DNA of 52,450 nucleotides from an uncultured Myxococcales bacterium (GTDB lineage Bacteria; Myxococcota_A; Polyangia; Polyangiales; Polyangiaceae), in NCBI GenBank assembly GCA_937902985.1, contig CALFNG010000224.1, forward strand, positions 1 through 52,450, given 5' to 3'. Numbering within the stretch: the stretch's first letter is position 1; each line of letters starts with the position of its first letter. Shown here one piece after another: positions 1 through 9,052 of this stretch. The position numbers and the translations under genes were made by a program. The notes below the pieces were generated by a model. It saw only the letters and a list, made by a program, of their open reading frames with translations. It was not told the origin of the DNA and did no database searches.

Positions 1-42
1 CCGAGATCTACACTCTTTCCCTACACGACGCTCTTCCGATCT
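1..42. other. Illumina sequencing adapter (not genomic)
   Basis: These 42 bases match the 3' part of the Illumina TruSeq universal (P5) adapter exactly, ending in the ligation end GCTCTTCCGATCT. Their base composition is unlike the GC-rich DNA that follows. The reading frame of the first gene stays open up to base 43 and only meets foreign sequence there, so the true chromosome continues beyond a contig end. Recognition is from memory of the adapter sequence. Confidence 0.97.
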
Positions 43-1419
43 GGTGATGGTGTCGTCGATGTCTTGCATCCGCTCTTTCGTCTTCTTCACCGCGCCGTCG
101 TACTCATTTTTGCCCGACGCCTTCTCGAGGAAAGTCTGGAAGACGCCCTTGGCCTGGTTGTAGACGGCCACGGCCTTGTCGGTGCCGCCCGCACCCTTCG
201 CTTTGTATTCCTGGGTGAGGATCCCCTCGTTGAAGTACGAGTCGGGCCGCGCCGCATCAAGCTTCTTGCAGGCCTCGAGCTCGCTCTGGACGGCGGCGAC
301 CTGCTTGTCGTAGTTCGAGTCGTCGATCTGACCGCGAAGCGCGAGCGCCAAGCCGAGGTGCGCGTCGTAGTCGTTCGGATGCATCTCGAGCGCCTTGCGG
401 TAGGCCGCCTCGGCCTTGTCGTACCCGCGGAAGCTCAAGTTGATCGCCGCGAGGTTCATCTGCGCTTCGAAGAAGTGCGGATCGAGCTGGGCCGCCGATG
501 AGAACTCCTTGACGGCCGTATTGACCTGCCCGAGCTCGTTCAAGATGAGGCCCGACGTGTTGTGGATCGGCGCGTAAGACTTGCTCTTGCGAACGGCTTG
601 CGAGCAAACCAGCGCGGCGAGTTCGAGCTGCTGCACGTCGCCTCGCTTTCCGAGCGCCGCGTTCGTGGCGATGGTGCGCCCGAACTTCTTGCCACTGCCG
701 GCCTTCTTCTTGGCGCTGCCGAAGTAATAGAGGGCGAGCTGGTTGAACGCCGGCATGTAGCCGTCGTCGATGGCGAGCGCGCGCTGCAGATTCAGCTTCG
801 CGCAGTCGAAGTCCTGGAGGTCCACGTCTCGGCCGCCTGCCTTCGAGTGGCAGTTGGCGCCGACGGTGTCGGAGTCGCGCTGCATCTGGAACATCGCGAG
901 GTCGACGAGCGCCGGGACGTTCTGGAAGTTCGCGTCGTTGACCGCCTGCTCGAGGGAGCTGATCGCGGCGTCGACGTTGCCGTCGGCCTTGAACTGATAG
1001 AGAGCGAGCTGCGCGCGCGCGAAGTGGAACTTGGGGTCGTCGGAGAGCGCCTGCTGGAAGTGCGCCTTCGCGTCCTTGTCGTCTCCGCAGCGCTGATAGG
1101 CGAGACCGGCGTCGTACGTCGCCTCGGGGAACTTGCCGTTGGCGGACGCCGCGGCTTCGAAGGCCTTCGCCGTATCCGCGCACGCCTGGTCGTTCCAGTC
1201 GTTGGCCTTGTCGTGCCCGTTCAGCGTGTCGAGGGCGACGCCGAACTGCTTCTGCGCGCCGGAGTCGACGTGGGTGGTGACGCCGTTGGTCGTCGGGCTC
1301 GAGGTGCCGCCTGTGCTGGCGCCTCCCGATTCCTTCGCCCCGCCGCCGCAACCGAGGCCGGTTGCTACGACGAGCAGGCCGGGACCGAGGACGCCCAAAA
1401 CGCTTCCGATGTTCTTCAT
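43..1419 (-). CDS. TPR-repeat lipoprotein, 3' end missing (possibly GltE/AglT-like)
   Basis: The frame is open from ATG at 1419 to the adapter at 42, giving 459 codons without a stop, so the C-terminus is lost at the contig edge. The N-terminus has a short hydrophobic segment followed by Gly-Leu-Gly-Cys and a Gly/Ser/Thr-rich linker, the pattern of a myxobacterial lipoprotein. The rest is helical TPR-like repeats, for example units around PAFNQLALYYF and EAQMNLAAINLSF. A GAGG lies 8 bases before the ATG, and the gap from the upstream gene's stop is 14 bases, so it belongs to the operon starting at 7123. Small TPR lipoproteins next to a giant TPR protein resemble the GltE (AglT)/GltD (AgmU) pair of Myxococcus gliding motility. 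That is an inference from architecture only. Confidence 0.85.
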
Positions 1420-1433
1420 GATGTGGGCCTCGG

Positions 1434-4400
1434 CTACTTCTTCTTCTTCGGCGGCTTCTTGGCGTCGTCGGAGCCGGTGTTGCTGCCGCCGCCCGAGCCA
1501 CCGCCGGCGATCTCGACCTTCTCGGTCACCGCCGTCGTATCGACGGGGTGCCAGAGCAGACCGCCGATGATGAGCGGCGGGGGATGGTCGTCGAGGCCGC
1601 TGTTCGACAGCGTCGGTGCTCCGCGGAGCTCGTCGACCACGTGGTATTCGGTTTTGTAGTTCTTCGCGAGCCACTTCTCGCAGTCGCGCGAGTACTCGTC
1701 GAAGTACTGGTACTTCACCGAGTCATCGAGGCAGCGCTTGAGCGCGGGCTTCGCGCGGTCGCGCTTGATCGGCTCCGAGGCCTCGTCGAGGTGCTCGAGG
1801 TAGTCGGCGCGAACGTCGGCCCACGACAGCGTGTCGCCGGTGCCCGGGACGAAGCCCTTCTTGTCCCAGTCCTTGGGGTAAGGAGCCTTGCGGAAGTCGT
1901 CCACGAAGTTACCCCACATGAGCCCCGCGCGAGACGCCGCGGCGATGACCCAGCGAGGCGGCGGCACCGGCTGGAGCTCGGTGATCGTCTGGTACTCCTT
2001 GTCGACGTCCTCGATGGCGGCGCGCTTCTTCTGCACCCAGGGCATCAGCGTCTTGTCGGTGTACTTCTTGATGTCGTCCTTCGTGCCCGGACCCTTGTAA
2101 ACGGGGAACGGGATCGAATCGACCTTCTCTTTTTTCTTGTCTTCGGAGGCGAAGAACGACGCCTCGCCGACCGCGTCGAGCGCCTTGCCGATGCGGTGGG
2201 CGCGCTGGTCGTCGCCCTCGGTCTTGTACGCGTCGTTGATCTTGGACTGCGCCGCGCTGCCGTCGCCCCAGAGCCTGGAGACCTTGGCGTACTCGTTCTT
2301 CGCGTCGCGATCCGACTTGAGGTGCATGAGCGAGCGCGCGAGCGCCGCGTGGGCCTGCACCTGGATGTCCGGCGGAGCCTTGTCGAGCGTCCCCATGGCC
2401 CCCGAGAGCGCCTTCTTCGCGTCGTCCCACGACTCCTTGTCCGCGTAGTGAGCGCCGATGGCGAAGGCGATCTGGGCCGTCTCGTTCGCGTTCGAGCTGC
2501 CGTAGTCCTTCTTGTACAGTGTGACGTCGGCAACGGCGATGTCTTCCTGGCCGAGACCCAGGCGAAGGACGATGGCGTCGGAGAGGGCCTTGTCGGCGTC
2601 CTTACGGTGCGGGTTCTCCTTGGCGTACCGCTCGTACCAGTCCGAGGCCTGGTCGTAGACGGCGATCGCCTGCCAGTTGCCTCCGATCTTGAACATCGCG
2701 TCCTTCGCGAGCTCGGTCTTCTCCATCCGGTACGTCGGGTTGAGGAGGACCATGCGCGCGCGGATGGCGCTCGCGACGAGGTGGCCGGCCTGGAAGGCGC
2801 GCGCGGAGTTCTCGACGATCTCGTCGAGCTTCTCGCACTGCGGCTGCTGGTTCGCGCGGAGCTGAGTCGCGCCGTACTTGTCCCAGAGGTCGAAGTACGC
2901 CTTGCCGCCCTTCTCGAAGAGCTCGAGCGCGTTGTTGCCGCCCTTGTCCGCTTCTTCGACGATGTGCTGCGCCCGCAAGCGCTGGATGTCGCACTGCACC
3001 TTGGTGAGGAGCGTGCACGTATCCTCGTTCTTCTGCATCTTGTCGCCGGTGCAGAACATGTCGATGAACTTGGGCACGTCGGCGATCATGTCGTCGAGGC
3101 ACGTGCTCCGGTTCGGCGAACCGTGGAACGTGAGCACGTTGATGCTCTCGAGATAGAGTTGCGACGCGTAGACCGCCGAGTCGTTGTCGGGGTGGTCGTA
3201 GGCCACCTGCTTGAAGCAGGTCGCGGCCTCTTCCCAGTGCTGCGCCTCGAAGTAGAGGCGGCAGCGCGCGTACTGGACCTCGACGAGCTGCTTCTGCCCG
3301 TCGGCGTCGTTCTTCTCGGGGTGGATGTAGCAAACGTATCGGTTGAAGGACTGGACCATCGACTTCTGCGAGTCGGTCATCTCCTTCGCCCGGTACTTGT
3401 CGTCCGTGTCGTTCTTGATGTCCTTGCCGACGCCGGGGAGGTTGCCGCTCCCTCGCTTGTCGGAGCCCTTGGCGTGCTGCGCCAGGTAGATGTTCTGGTA
3501 GCAGAGCACCGCGGCGTATGCGGACTCGGCCGCCTCGGGGGCCTTCGGGTCTTCCTGCACGACGGCGTCGAACGCCGGCCCGCACTCTGCCCACTTCTCG
3601 CGGAAGTAGAGGAGGTCGGCCATGTTGTATTTGATCTTGTAGATCGTGGGCCAGTCGTCCTTGACCAGGCGCGGGAACTCGAACTTCGAGAAGTCGTCCG
3701 CCTTCCAGGTCTCGGCGACCTTCTTGTAGAGGGCCGCGGCGAAGTCCATGGTCTTGGGGTCGCCCGTGCCGCGCTGCCCCTCGGAGCCGACGGCCTCGAG
3801 GTGCCACGCCATCGCGGTCTCGGTTGCGAGGGCTCCGGTGCGGCTCGCGCACTTCTGCTTCGCGTCGGCCGCGTGGTTGTCGGCGTTGAACGCGTTGTAC
3901 TTCTTGAACTGGCTAAGGAGCTCCATGACGATGGCGTTCTTGTCGCCCGACTTCATCGCCATCGTCGCTTCGGTGATGTGCGACTGGTATTCGCACTGCT
4001 TGTCGCTCCCGGAGTCGCGAACCATCAGGTCTTTGTAGAGCGAGATGGCTTCGGGATAGTGACCGGTGTCCAGGTAGTTCTGGCCCAGGTCGTCCATCAT
4101 CTTGAAGGTCTTGTCGGTCGAGCCGGCGGCGTCGCCGCTCAGGTTCTTGAAGAAGTTGTACGAGTCGGTCGGGTTGCCCGCGAGGGCGTACACCGGGATG
4201 AGATCCTTCCGGGCGCTCTCCGCGAGCTTCTTCGCGTTCGGGAGCTGGGCGAAGTTGGTCCCGAAGTCGATCGTCTTCTTGAACGCGTCGAGCGCGTGCG
4301 GCAGATCGCCCTGGTTCCAGAAGACGTACGCGAGCTTGTACCAGGCGTAGCCGTAGACCTTGTTGTCGGGCGGCGGCTTGGTGATGACCTTCTGGTACGC

Positions 4401-5339
4401 CTGCTTCGCCGGCTCCCACTTCGACGGGTCACCCTGGGCCTCGTTGAAGAAGAGCTCCCCGAACGCGAGGTACGCGTTCGAGATGTACTTGGAGTTCGGC
4501 GTCTTCGTGATGAGGTCGAGGTAGACGCGGCGCGCGTTGGCCGTGTCGCCCGACTGCTCGTACTCGTACGCGAGGTAGTAGTAGACCTCGTCGAGGACCG
4601 GGTACGCCGGCGGCGGGTTCTGCGGGAACGTGGTCGACGGCTGACCGGAGTAGTCGTCGACGAGGAGCGAGTAGTAGCGAATCGCGGCTTTGCGCGACCG
4701 CTCCATCGTGGTCTTGCGCGAGGTCGCGATCGACTGCTGCGCCTGGGCCTGGCGCGGGTTCGACGTCTTGAACCCGTCGCGCTTGACCTCGGCTTCGGTC
4801 TTCTCGCGGAAGGCCGCGTTCTCGAGCTCGACATAGTCTTCCGCGAGGCGGCGGAGGAGCTTCGGCCGGTCGTTCGAGGTGTTCTCGGTCGCCTTCAAGA
4901 GCGACTCGAGCTGCTGGATCTCGGTCACGAGGAGCGCCAGCGCCCGCTGCTTGAGCGCGCTCTGACGGGCGTCGCGGACGCCGATCATGCTGATGTCGGC
5001 GGTGCCGATGCCGTTGGTCTTGTCGCCCTTCTTGATGTCTTCCACCTTTGAGTGGAACGACATCGCGGGTGCCTTGCCGTGCGGCACCGACTGGATGGCC
5101 GGACCTTCGGGGCAGATGTCGAGGGTCTTCTTCGCCTGGTCCGAGATGCATTGCGATCCGGAAGAGGCCGACGAGCCCGAAGAGGTCGACGACGGCGAGG
5201 CCGACGAGGAGCCGCCCAGGCCGTCTGGACCCGTCGAGTTCGTGGCCGCCGACGCGAGCCGCGAGCCACCCAACGTGAGACCGAGGACGAGGGCGGGAAA
5301 CCCGGCTCGCTTTATCCACGCCAATAAAACTCGATTCAT
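1434..5339 (-). CDS. Very large exported TPR protein (possibly GltD/AgmU-like)
   Basis: A 1301-residue protein. The ATG at 5339 is chosen because it is preceded by GGAGGT at proper spacing and opens a clear signal peptide (MNRVLLAWIKRAGFPALVLG, cleavage near RLASA). A longer frame starting 15 bases upstream would read into the previous gene. After a Ser/Gly-rich linker the whole protein is made of degenerate TPR-like helical pairs such as VYGYAWYKLAYVFWNQGDL and ATCFKQVAYDHPDND, ending in a lysine tail. The start lies 2 bases after the upstream stop, so translation is probably coupled. It is likely a periplasmic scaffold of an envelope machine. Size and neighbours recall AgmU/GltD of the Myxococcus gliding complex, but no diagnostic motif proves it. 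Confidence 0.9.
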   Translation of the reverse strand: MNRVLLAWIKRAGFPALVLGLTLGGSRLASAATNSTGPDGLGGSSSASPSSTSSGSSASSGSQCISDQAKKTLDICPEGPAIQSVPHGKAPAMSFHSKVEDIKKGDKTNGIGTADISMIGVRDARQSALKQRALALLVTEIQQLESLLKATENTSNDRPKLLRRLAEDYVELENAAFREKTEAEVKRDGFKTSNPRQAQAQQSIATSRKTTMERSRKAAIRYYSLLVDDYSGQPSTTFPQNPPPAYPVLDEVYYYLAYEYEQSGDTANARRVYLDLITKTPNSKYISNAYLAFGELFFNEAQGDPSKWEPAKQAYQKVITKPPPDNKVYGYAWYKLAYVFWNQGDLPHALDAFKKTIDFGTNFAQLPNAKKLAESARKDLIPVYALAGNPTDSYNFFKNLSGDAAGSTDKTFKMMDDLGQNYLDTGHYPEAISLYKDLMVRDSGSDKQCEYQSHITEATMAMKSGDKNAIVMELLSQFKKYNAFNADNHAADAKQKCASRTGALATETAMAWHLEAVGSEGQRGTGDPKTMDFAAALYKKVAETWKADDFSKFEFPRLVKDDWPTIYKIKYNMADLLYFREKWAECGPAFDAVVQEDPKAPEAAESAYAAVLCYQNIYLAQHAKGSDKRGSGNLPGVGKDIKNDTDDKYRAKEMTDSQKSMVQSFNRYVCYIHPEKNDADGQKQLVEVQYARCRLYFEAQHWEEAATCFKQVAYDHPDNDSAVYASQLYLESINVLTFHGSPNRSTCLDDMIADVPKFIDMFCTGDKMQKNEDTCTLLTKVQCDIQRLRAQHIVEEADKGGNNALELFEKGGKAYFDLWDKYGATQLRANQQPQCEKLDEIVENSARAFQAGHLVASAIRARMVLLNPTYRMEKTELAKDAMFKIGGNWQAIAVYDQASDWYERYAKENPHRKDADKALSDAIVLRLGLGQEDIAVADVTLYKKDYGSSNANETAQIAFAIGAHYADKESWDDAKKALSGAMGTLDKAPPDIQVQAHAALARSLMHLKSDRDAKNEYAKVSRLWGDGSAAQSKINDAYKTEGDDQRAHRIGKALDAVGEASFFASEDKKKEKVDSIPFPVYKGPGTKDDIKKYTDKTLMPWVQKKRAAIEDVDKEYQTITELQPVPPPRWVIAAASRAGLMWGNFVDDFRKAPYPKDWDKKGFVPGTGDTLSWADVRADYLEHLDEASEPIKRDRAKPALKRCLDDSVKYQYFDEYSRDCEKWLAKNYKTEYHVVDELRGAPTLSNSGLDDHPPPLIIGGLLWHPVDTTAVTEKVEIAGGGSGGGSNTGSDDAKKPPKKKK

Positions 5340-5341
5340 CG

Positions 5342-7123
5342 CTACCTCCCGCACTTCGACGTGATCGTCTGGCGGTAAAACCCAAGCTCATCGCGCCAAT
5401 ATTCGCCCTGGAACGGCCAGATGACGTGCTCCTCGTCGGGGCGCACGATGTTGGCCTTCGACTCCTCGACGGTCATCTGGCTGCCCTGCATGGCCTGATC
5501 GAGCTCATTTCGCTTGGCGGCCGTGATGTCGATCAGGATCTTCTGCCCGTTGCGGAGCTGCTCGTTCAAGTCCTGCAGATTGCGCTGGTACCGCCCGCGG
5601 GCAAGGTTGCCCGCGTTACGGACGGCGAGCTCGCGCGCGTCGTGCACGGAGTCCTTCACCAGGTCCGCGACCTTCGCATCCTTGAAGCTGTTGGGCGCCT
5701 TCTTGAATCGCGCGTCCTCCTCGTCGAGGAGACGCACGTACTCGAGGTTGCGGAGCAGCTGCCGGTCCGACAGCGACGTCTTCACGATCGGCGCGACCTT
5801 GGGATCGAGCTGCGCCTTGTCGTCTCGGACGTCCTTCAAGAACTTGAAGAACTCGTTCTCCTGGTTCTCGCCCTTGAACTTGTCGAGGATCTTGGTGAGC
5901 TCGTCGCGAATCGGCTGGTAGCGGCCCTGGAACTTCGCGACGATCGTGAGGGCGTCGTCGTACTGGCAGTTCGAGAAGTAGATGACGGCCTTGAGGACGT
6001 CGGCCTCCGGGTAATAGGAGTGCGGGAAGTACGGCGCCTCGAGCGTGTGGATGTTGCCGAGGGCGTGGCTGTAGTCGCCCGCCATGAAATACGCCCACGA
6101 CTCTTCGAAGAGCGCGTCGAGCCAGTACTCGCTACCCTGGTCGACCTTGTTCCAGTACTTGACCGCCGCGCTCAGACGCGTCTGGTCGACGGTCGGCGCG
6201 TTCGTGTTCTCGTCGACCTTGACGCTCGCCGAGTAGAAGGTGCGGGCCATCGAGAGGTAGGCGAGGTCGCGCATGCGCGCCTCGTCTTCGACCTCGACGT
6301 CTCCCTCTTCGATGGCTCCGAGGATGCGCTGGAACGCCTCGACCGCGGGCTTGCTCTGGCGCATCTGAACGTTGCTGACGCCGCCGAAGAACTGCGCCTG
6401 CACGTAGTACTTGCTGCGGCGATCGACCTTTTCGAGGAGCGCGAGACCCTCGGGGTACTGGCCGTTGCGGTACCGGTAGCGACCGAGCAGGTAGTTGAGC
6501 TGCCAGAAGATCTCTTGCTGCTCTTTGTTGTTGAACTTGGCGACGTGCTCTTCGTTGTACTTGCCGACGCGCTCGATGATGTCGGCGGGCTCGGGGAGGT
6601 CGGTCGCGAGCTTCGCCAGCCAGAGCAGCGTCTCGTTGTATTTGAGGTGGTTGGGCTTGTCGGCGATCTCGCTGAAGATCGAGTAGGCGCCCTGGTAAAA
6701 CTTGAGCTTGTAGAGCGACTTCGCCAGGTTGAACTGGGCGATCTGCTTGTTGCCCTCGTCGTCGCCGGTCTCGCCGATCGAAACGCGATAGAGCGCCTTC
6801 GCGGCGTCCCACCACTTCTCGCCGTCGTAGAGTCGCTTCGCCTGCGCCGCGGCCTCCGTGGGCTGCCCGGCCGTGGCCGGCGGCGAATTATCGACGACCT
6901 TCGGCGCCTTCTTGCCTGCGGGCGCGGCGACTGGCGCGTCGGCCGATGCCGGAGCCGGAGAGTCGGCGTCGAGATCGACGGGCGCCGGCTTCGCCGGTTG
7001 GGCGGCGGCGGGCTTCTTCTTGTGCTGCTGGGCGTGCGCCGAAGCGCCCGTCAAGCCGATGGCCGTGGCCAGCGCCGCAACCCACACACCTCGCGAAGGC
7101 GCGCTTGTCAAAAACCTACGCAT
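5342..7123 (-). CDS. Exported TPR protein, first gene of operon
   Basis: A 593-residue protein beginning MRRFLTSAPSRGVWVAALAT with a signal peptide cleaved near ASAHA|QQ, then a Lys/Pro/Ala-rich low-complexity linker to about residue 75. The body is TPR-like: repeats such as AQFNLAKSLYKLKFYQGAYS, YLLGRYRYRNGQYPEGLALL and YWLDALFEESWAYFMAGDYS. The C-terminal 150 residues are predicted helical and charged and probably coiled. It probably acts in the periplasm. It overlaps nothing upstream, and the stop sits 2 bases before the next start, with the next gene's ribosome site inside its own last codons. Specific function not recognised; the three consecutive exported TPR proteins suggest one multiprotein assembly. 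Confidence 0.9.
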   Translation of the reverse strand: MRRFLTSAPSRGVWVAALATAIGLTGASAHAQQHKKKPAAAQPAKPAPVDLDADSPAPASADAPVAAPAGKKAPKVVDNSPPATAGQPTEAAAQAKRLYDGEKWWDAAKALYRVSIGETGDDEGNKQIAQFNLAKSLYKLKFYQGAYSIFSEIADKPNHLKYNETLLWLAKLATDLPEPADIIERVGKYNEEHVAKFNNKEQQEIFWQLNYLLGRYRYRNGQYPEGLALLEKVDRRSKYYVQAQFFGGVSNVQMRQSKPAVEAFQRILGAIEEGDVEVEDEARMRDLAYLSMARTFYSASVKVDENTNAPTVDQTRLSAAVKYWNKVDQGSEYWLDALFEESWAYFMAGDYSHALGNIHTLEAPYFPHSYYPEADVLKAVIYFSNCQYDDALTIVAKFQGRYQPIRDELTKILDKFKGENQENEFFKFLKDVRDDKAQLDPKVAPIVKTSLSDRQLLRNLEYVRLLDEEDARFKKAPNSFKDAKVADLVKDSVHDARELAVRNAGNLARGRYQRNLQDLNEQLRNGQKILIDITAAKRNELDQAMQGSQMTVEESKANIVRPDEEHVIWPFQGEYWRDELGFYRQTITSKCGR

Positions 7124-7886
7124 CGTCGTGCTCCTCGTCGAATCGAACGACCCCGTGCCGCATTCTCAATTCTCAAGCGTTCTCACGTTCGCAACGCCGT
7201 CTCTCGCGATCATGCCCAACCGAGCCTCGATTGGCCGATTGGCCGATTGCGCCCGTCGTGGCACCGGCCGCTAGCACGACACTCACATCGAATCGCTTTC
7301 GGGATGCTCGAAGCCAGCATTCTATAAGGTTGGGAGGTCGGCTCGCGTGCGGGTCTTGCTGAGGCCTTAGTTAAGTGCGAGCGCTTGCCGGCGGCGAAAT
7401 ACCCAACGATGTTCAAGAGATAGTCTCGCCGAGCGCGGTGATGGTACGGAGCGCGATTCACGATTGTCAAGGTCAAAAAGTCCCACGCACCGCGTCGAGG
7501 GGCGGCGTGGAAACTCGAATCCACTCACAGCGCAGTAACTCACGCACGATGTACGACACCTCTCGAGATCAATGGAGCGCGCAAGCGAGCAGGGGCCAGA
7601 TCTGGCAGACGAAGCGACCGAGAAGACAACGGGAACGAAACGCTCAAGCAGGCGCGACTCCGGGGCAACTCGAGCTGAGTGTGCGATGACGTGGCCCTGA
7701 GAAGCCCACGAGAACGACGGTTCGTGAGGCCCCCGGCCATCGGTGAGGGCAAGGCAGTCGCGCGCAGCCACCTTTTGACAACAGCTGCGCGCGCCGCGCG
7801 AGTGAGAAAGACAGCCGAGAGACGAAGGAGACGGGGGCAACGAGAGCAAACGGAGCGCAAACAGAGGCAGAGAGCACGGTAACGGC
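7124..7886. other. Long intergenic stretch without a supported gene
   Basis: About 760 bases with lower GC than the flanks. Short open frames occur on both strands, but none shows the strong third-position G/C bias of real genes here, a ribosome site or a recognisable product. A short tandem GATTGGCC run lies near 7228-7250. The minus-strand operon at 7123 must have its promoter in this stretch; AT-rich hexamers occur near 7320, but no convincing -35 partner was found. The remainder is purine-rich on the plus strand (7600-7870) and could be an untranslated leader, but nothing specific supports an RNA gene. Confidence 0.5.
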
Positions 7887-7916
7887 TTGACGCGTTTCAT
7901 TGCGCTCGACTAGGTT
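7887..7916 (+). promoter_or_regulatory. Putative sigma-70 type promoter
   Basis: TTGACG at 7887-7892 and TAGGTT at 7911-7916 are separated by 18 bases, a reasonable housekeeping arrangement upstream of the lipoprotein gene at 8009. Transcription would begin near 7923 and the leader would contain the 18-bp palindrome at 7944. The -10 box is a weak match, so this is a candidate only. Confidence 0.4.
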
Positions 7917-7943
7917 TCGCACTCGTTGCCAGCCCCGCGAGCA

Positions 7944-7961
7944 CAGACGATGCATCGTCTG
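7944..7961. promoter_or_regulatory. 18-bp perfect palindrome in leader (operator or hairpin)
   Basis: CAGACGATGCATCGTCTG is perfectly self-complementary over 18 bases. It lies about 20 bases after the expected transcription start and about 48 bases before the lipoprotein start codon. It could bind a dimeric repressor or form a 5'-UTR hairpin, although with no loop bases the DNA-operator reading is more natural. Confidence 0.45.
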
Positions 7962-8008
7962 GCCGAAAGCTGCGCCTCTCGCTCCACGCCAACGGAGAGC
8001 CGACTCTG

Positions 8009-8686
8009 ATGACCCGAACGATCCTGGCAGGACTGGCTGTCGCTGTCTCCGCGGTGGCCTTCGTGGGCACCGGTTGCCAGTCGACCGGCATTGGCGATCC
8101 ATGCACTCCGGAGCAGGAGTACGACCCGACGTTCTCCGGGTTCGATGAGCACGAGGTCAGCACGGAGAGCGAGAGCTTTCAGTGTCAGACCCGCCTATGT
8201 CTCGTGAACCACTTCCAAGGCCGCGTGTCGTGCCCGTACGGGCAGGGCTGGGACAAAAAGGCCCTGAAGGTGACGATCAACTCGCCGGCCACCGCCGCCT
8301 GCTCCACGCCCGGCATCGGCACGCCGGTCACGGGCCCGCTCGACAAGACCGGGGCGCCGGTCGATCCGAAGAACGCCGGCGAGGGCGTCAAACCGCAGTG
8401 CACGGATCGCACGGCCGACAAGACGGTGTACTGCTCGTGCCGCTGCGCCGACATCAGCGGCACGCAGAACGGCGGGAACTTCTGCAACTGCCCCGACGGG
8501 TTCGCCTGCACGCAGCTCGTCAGCTCGCTGAGCGCCGGGTCGGATCAGGGCCTCACGGGCGCGTACTGCATCAAGTCGGGCACGGCGTTCGGCGCGTCCG
8601 CAAGCAGCGCGATCGCCACCACGTGCGACCCATGCGGCTCCGGGGGCCTCAAGTGCGGTAACGCGAGCAACAACGGCGGGTCGTGA
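8009..8686 (+). CDS. Cys-rich exported lipoprotein
   Basis: A 225-residue protein with a signal sequence (MTRTILAGLAVAVSAVAFVG) and candidate lipidated Cys in TGCQS at about residue 23. The mature part is unusually rich in cysteine, for example QCQTRLCLVNHFQ, YCSCRCAD and NFCNCPDGFAC, suggesting several disulfides in a periplasmic or surface domain with a hint of EGF-like spacing. The ATG at 8009 follows GGAGAG by about 11 bases. Its stop codon overlaps the GTG start of the YraN gene by 4 bases, so the two are translationally coupled. No enzymatic motif is visible. It looks like a conserved myxobacterial lipoprotein of unknown function. Confidence 0.85.
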   Translation: MTRTILAGLAVAVSAVAFVGTGCQSTGIGDPCTPEQEYDPTFSGFDEHEVSTESESFQCQTRLCLVNHFQGRVSCPYGQGWDKKALKVTINSPATAACSTPGIGTPVTGPLDKTGAPVDPKNAGEGVKPQCTDRTADKTVYCSCRCADISGTQNGGNFCNCPDGFACTQLVSSLSAGSDQGLTGAYCIKSGTAFGASASSAIATTCDPCGSGGLKCGNASNNGGS

Positions 8687-9051
8687 CCCCGGCCGAGCTT
8701 GGCCAGCGCGCCGAGCTCGCCGTGGCGGACTTTCTGTTCGTCCTCGGGTTCGATGTCGTCGCCCGGAACCTCCGTCTCGGGCGGCTCGAGCTCGACGTCA
8801 TCGCGCGTCGCGACGCGTTGCTCGTGATGACCGAAGTGCGCACGAGGGGTCCAGGCTCTTACATCGGCCCGTTCGGCAGCGTGACGCGAACGAAGCGCGC
8901 GCGCCTGATCAAGGCAGCCCAGCGCCTCTGGCGCGCTCGCTCCGAGTACGGGTGGATGCGCGGCGTGGGACGGGTGCGCATCGACGTCGCGGCGGTGTCG
9001 TTCAACGGCCGCGAAACCAGCGTCGAATACGCCCCCGGCGCTCTCAGCTAG
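8683..9051 (+). CDS. YraN family (UPF0102) nuclease-fold protein
   Basis: A 122-residue protein, the usual size for YraN. The pattern matches the family: an N-terminal helix with GQRAELAVADFL, then VVARNLR, then LELDVIARRDALLVMTEVRT, corresponding to the family's G-E-I-D-L-I ... V-F-V-E-V-K core. The fold is restriction-endonuclease-like and the family is implicated in DNA processing or Holliday-junction-type substrates, but its activity is not settled. In this copy the Lys expected after Glu-Val is Arg (TEVRTR), and the usual G-E of the first motif is R-L-E. It starts with GTG overlapping the preceding stop (GTGA). It ends 1 base before the convergent gene's stop. Confidence 0.85.
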   Translation: MTPAELGQRAELAVADFLFVLGFDVVARNLRLGRLELDVIARRDALLVMTEVRTRGPGSYIGPFGSVTRTKRARLIKAAQRLWRARSEYGWMRGVGRVRIDVAAVSFNGRETSVEYAPGALS

Positions 9052-9052
9052 T

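Noticed and set aside
1548-5051. Plus-strand open frame of 1167 codons opposite the large TPR gene
   Set aside because: It is an antisense shadow created by the strong G/C third-position bias: the product is Arg/Val/Leu/Glu-rich low complexity with no domain, and the minus-strand protein has a signal peptide, TPR units and coupling.
5426-7327. Plus-strand open frame of 633 codons opposite the 593-residue TPR protein
   Set aside because: Antisense shadow with biased composition and no ribosome site; the minus strand carries the real gene.
7124-8008. tRNA or other structural RNA in the long intergenic region
   Set aside because: No T-loop consensus, cloverleaf-compatible arms or conserved riboswitch-like core could be found by eye; no tRNA was seen anywhere in the window.
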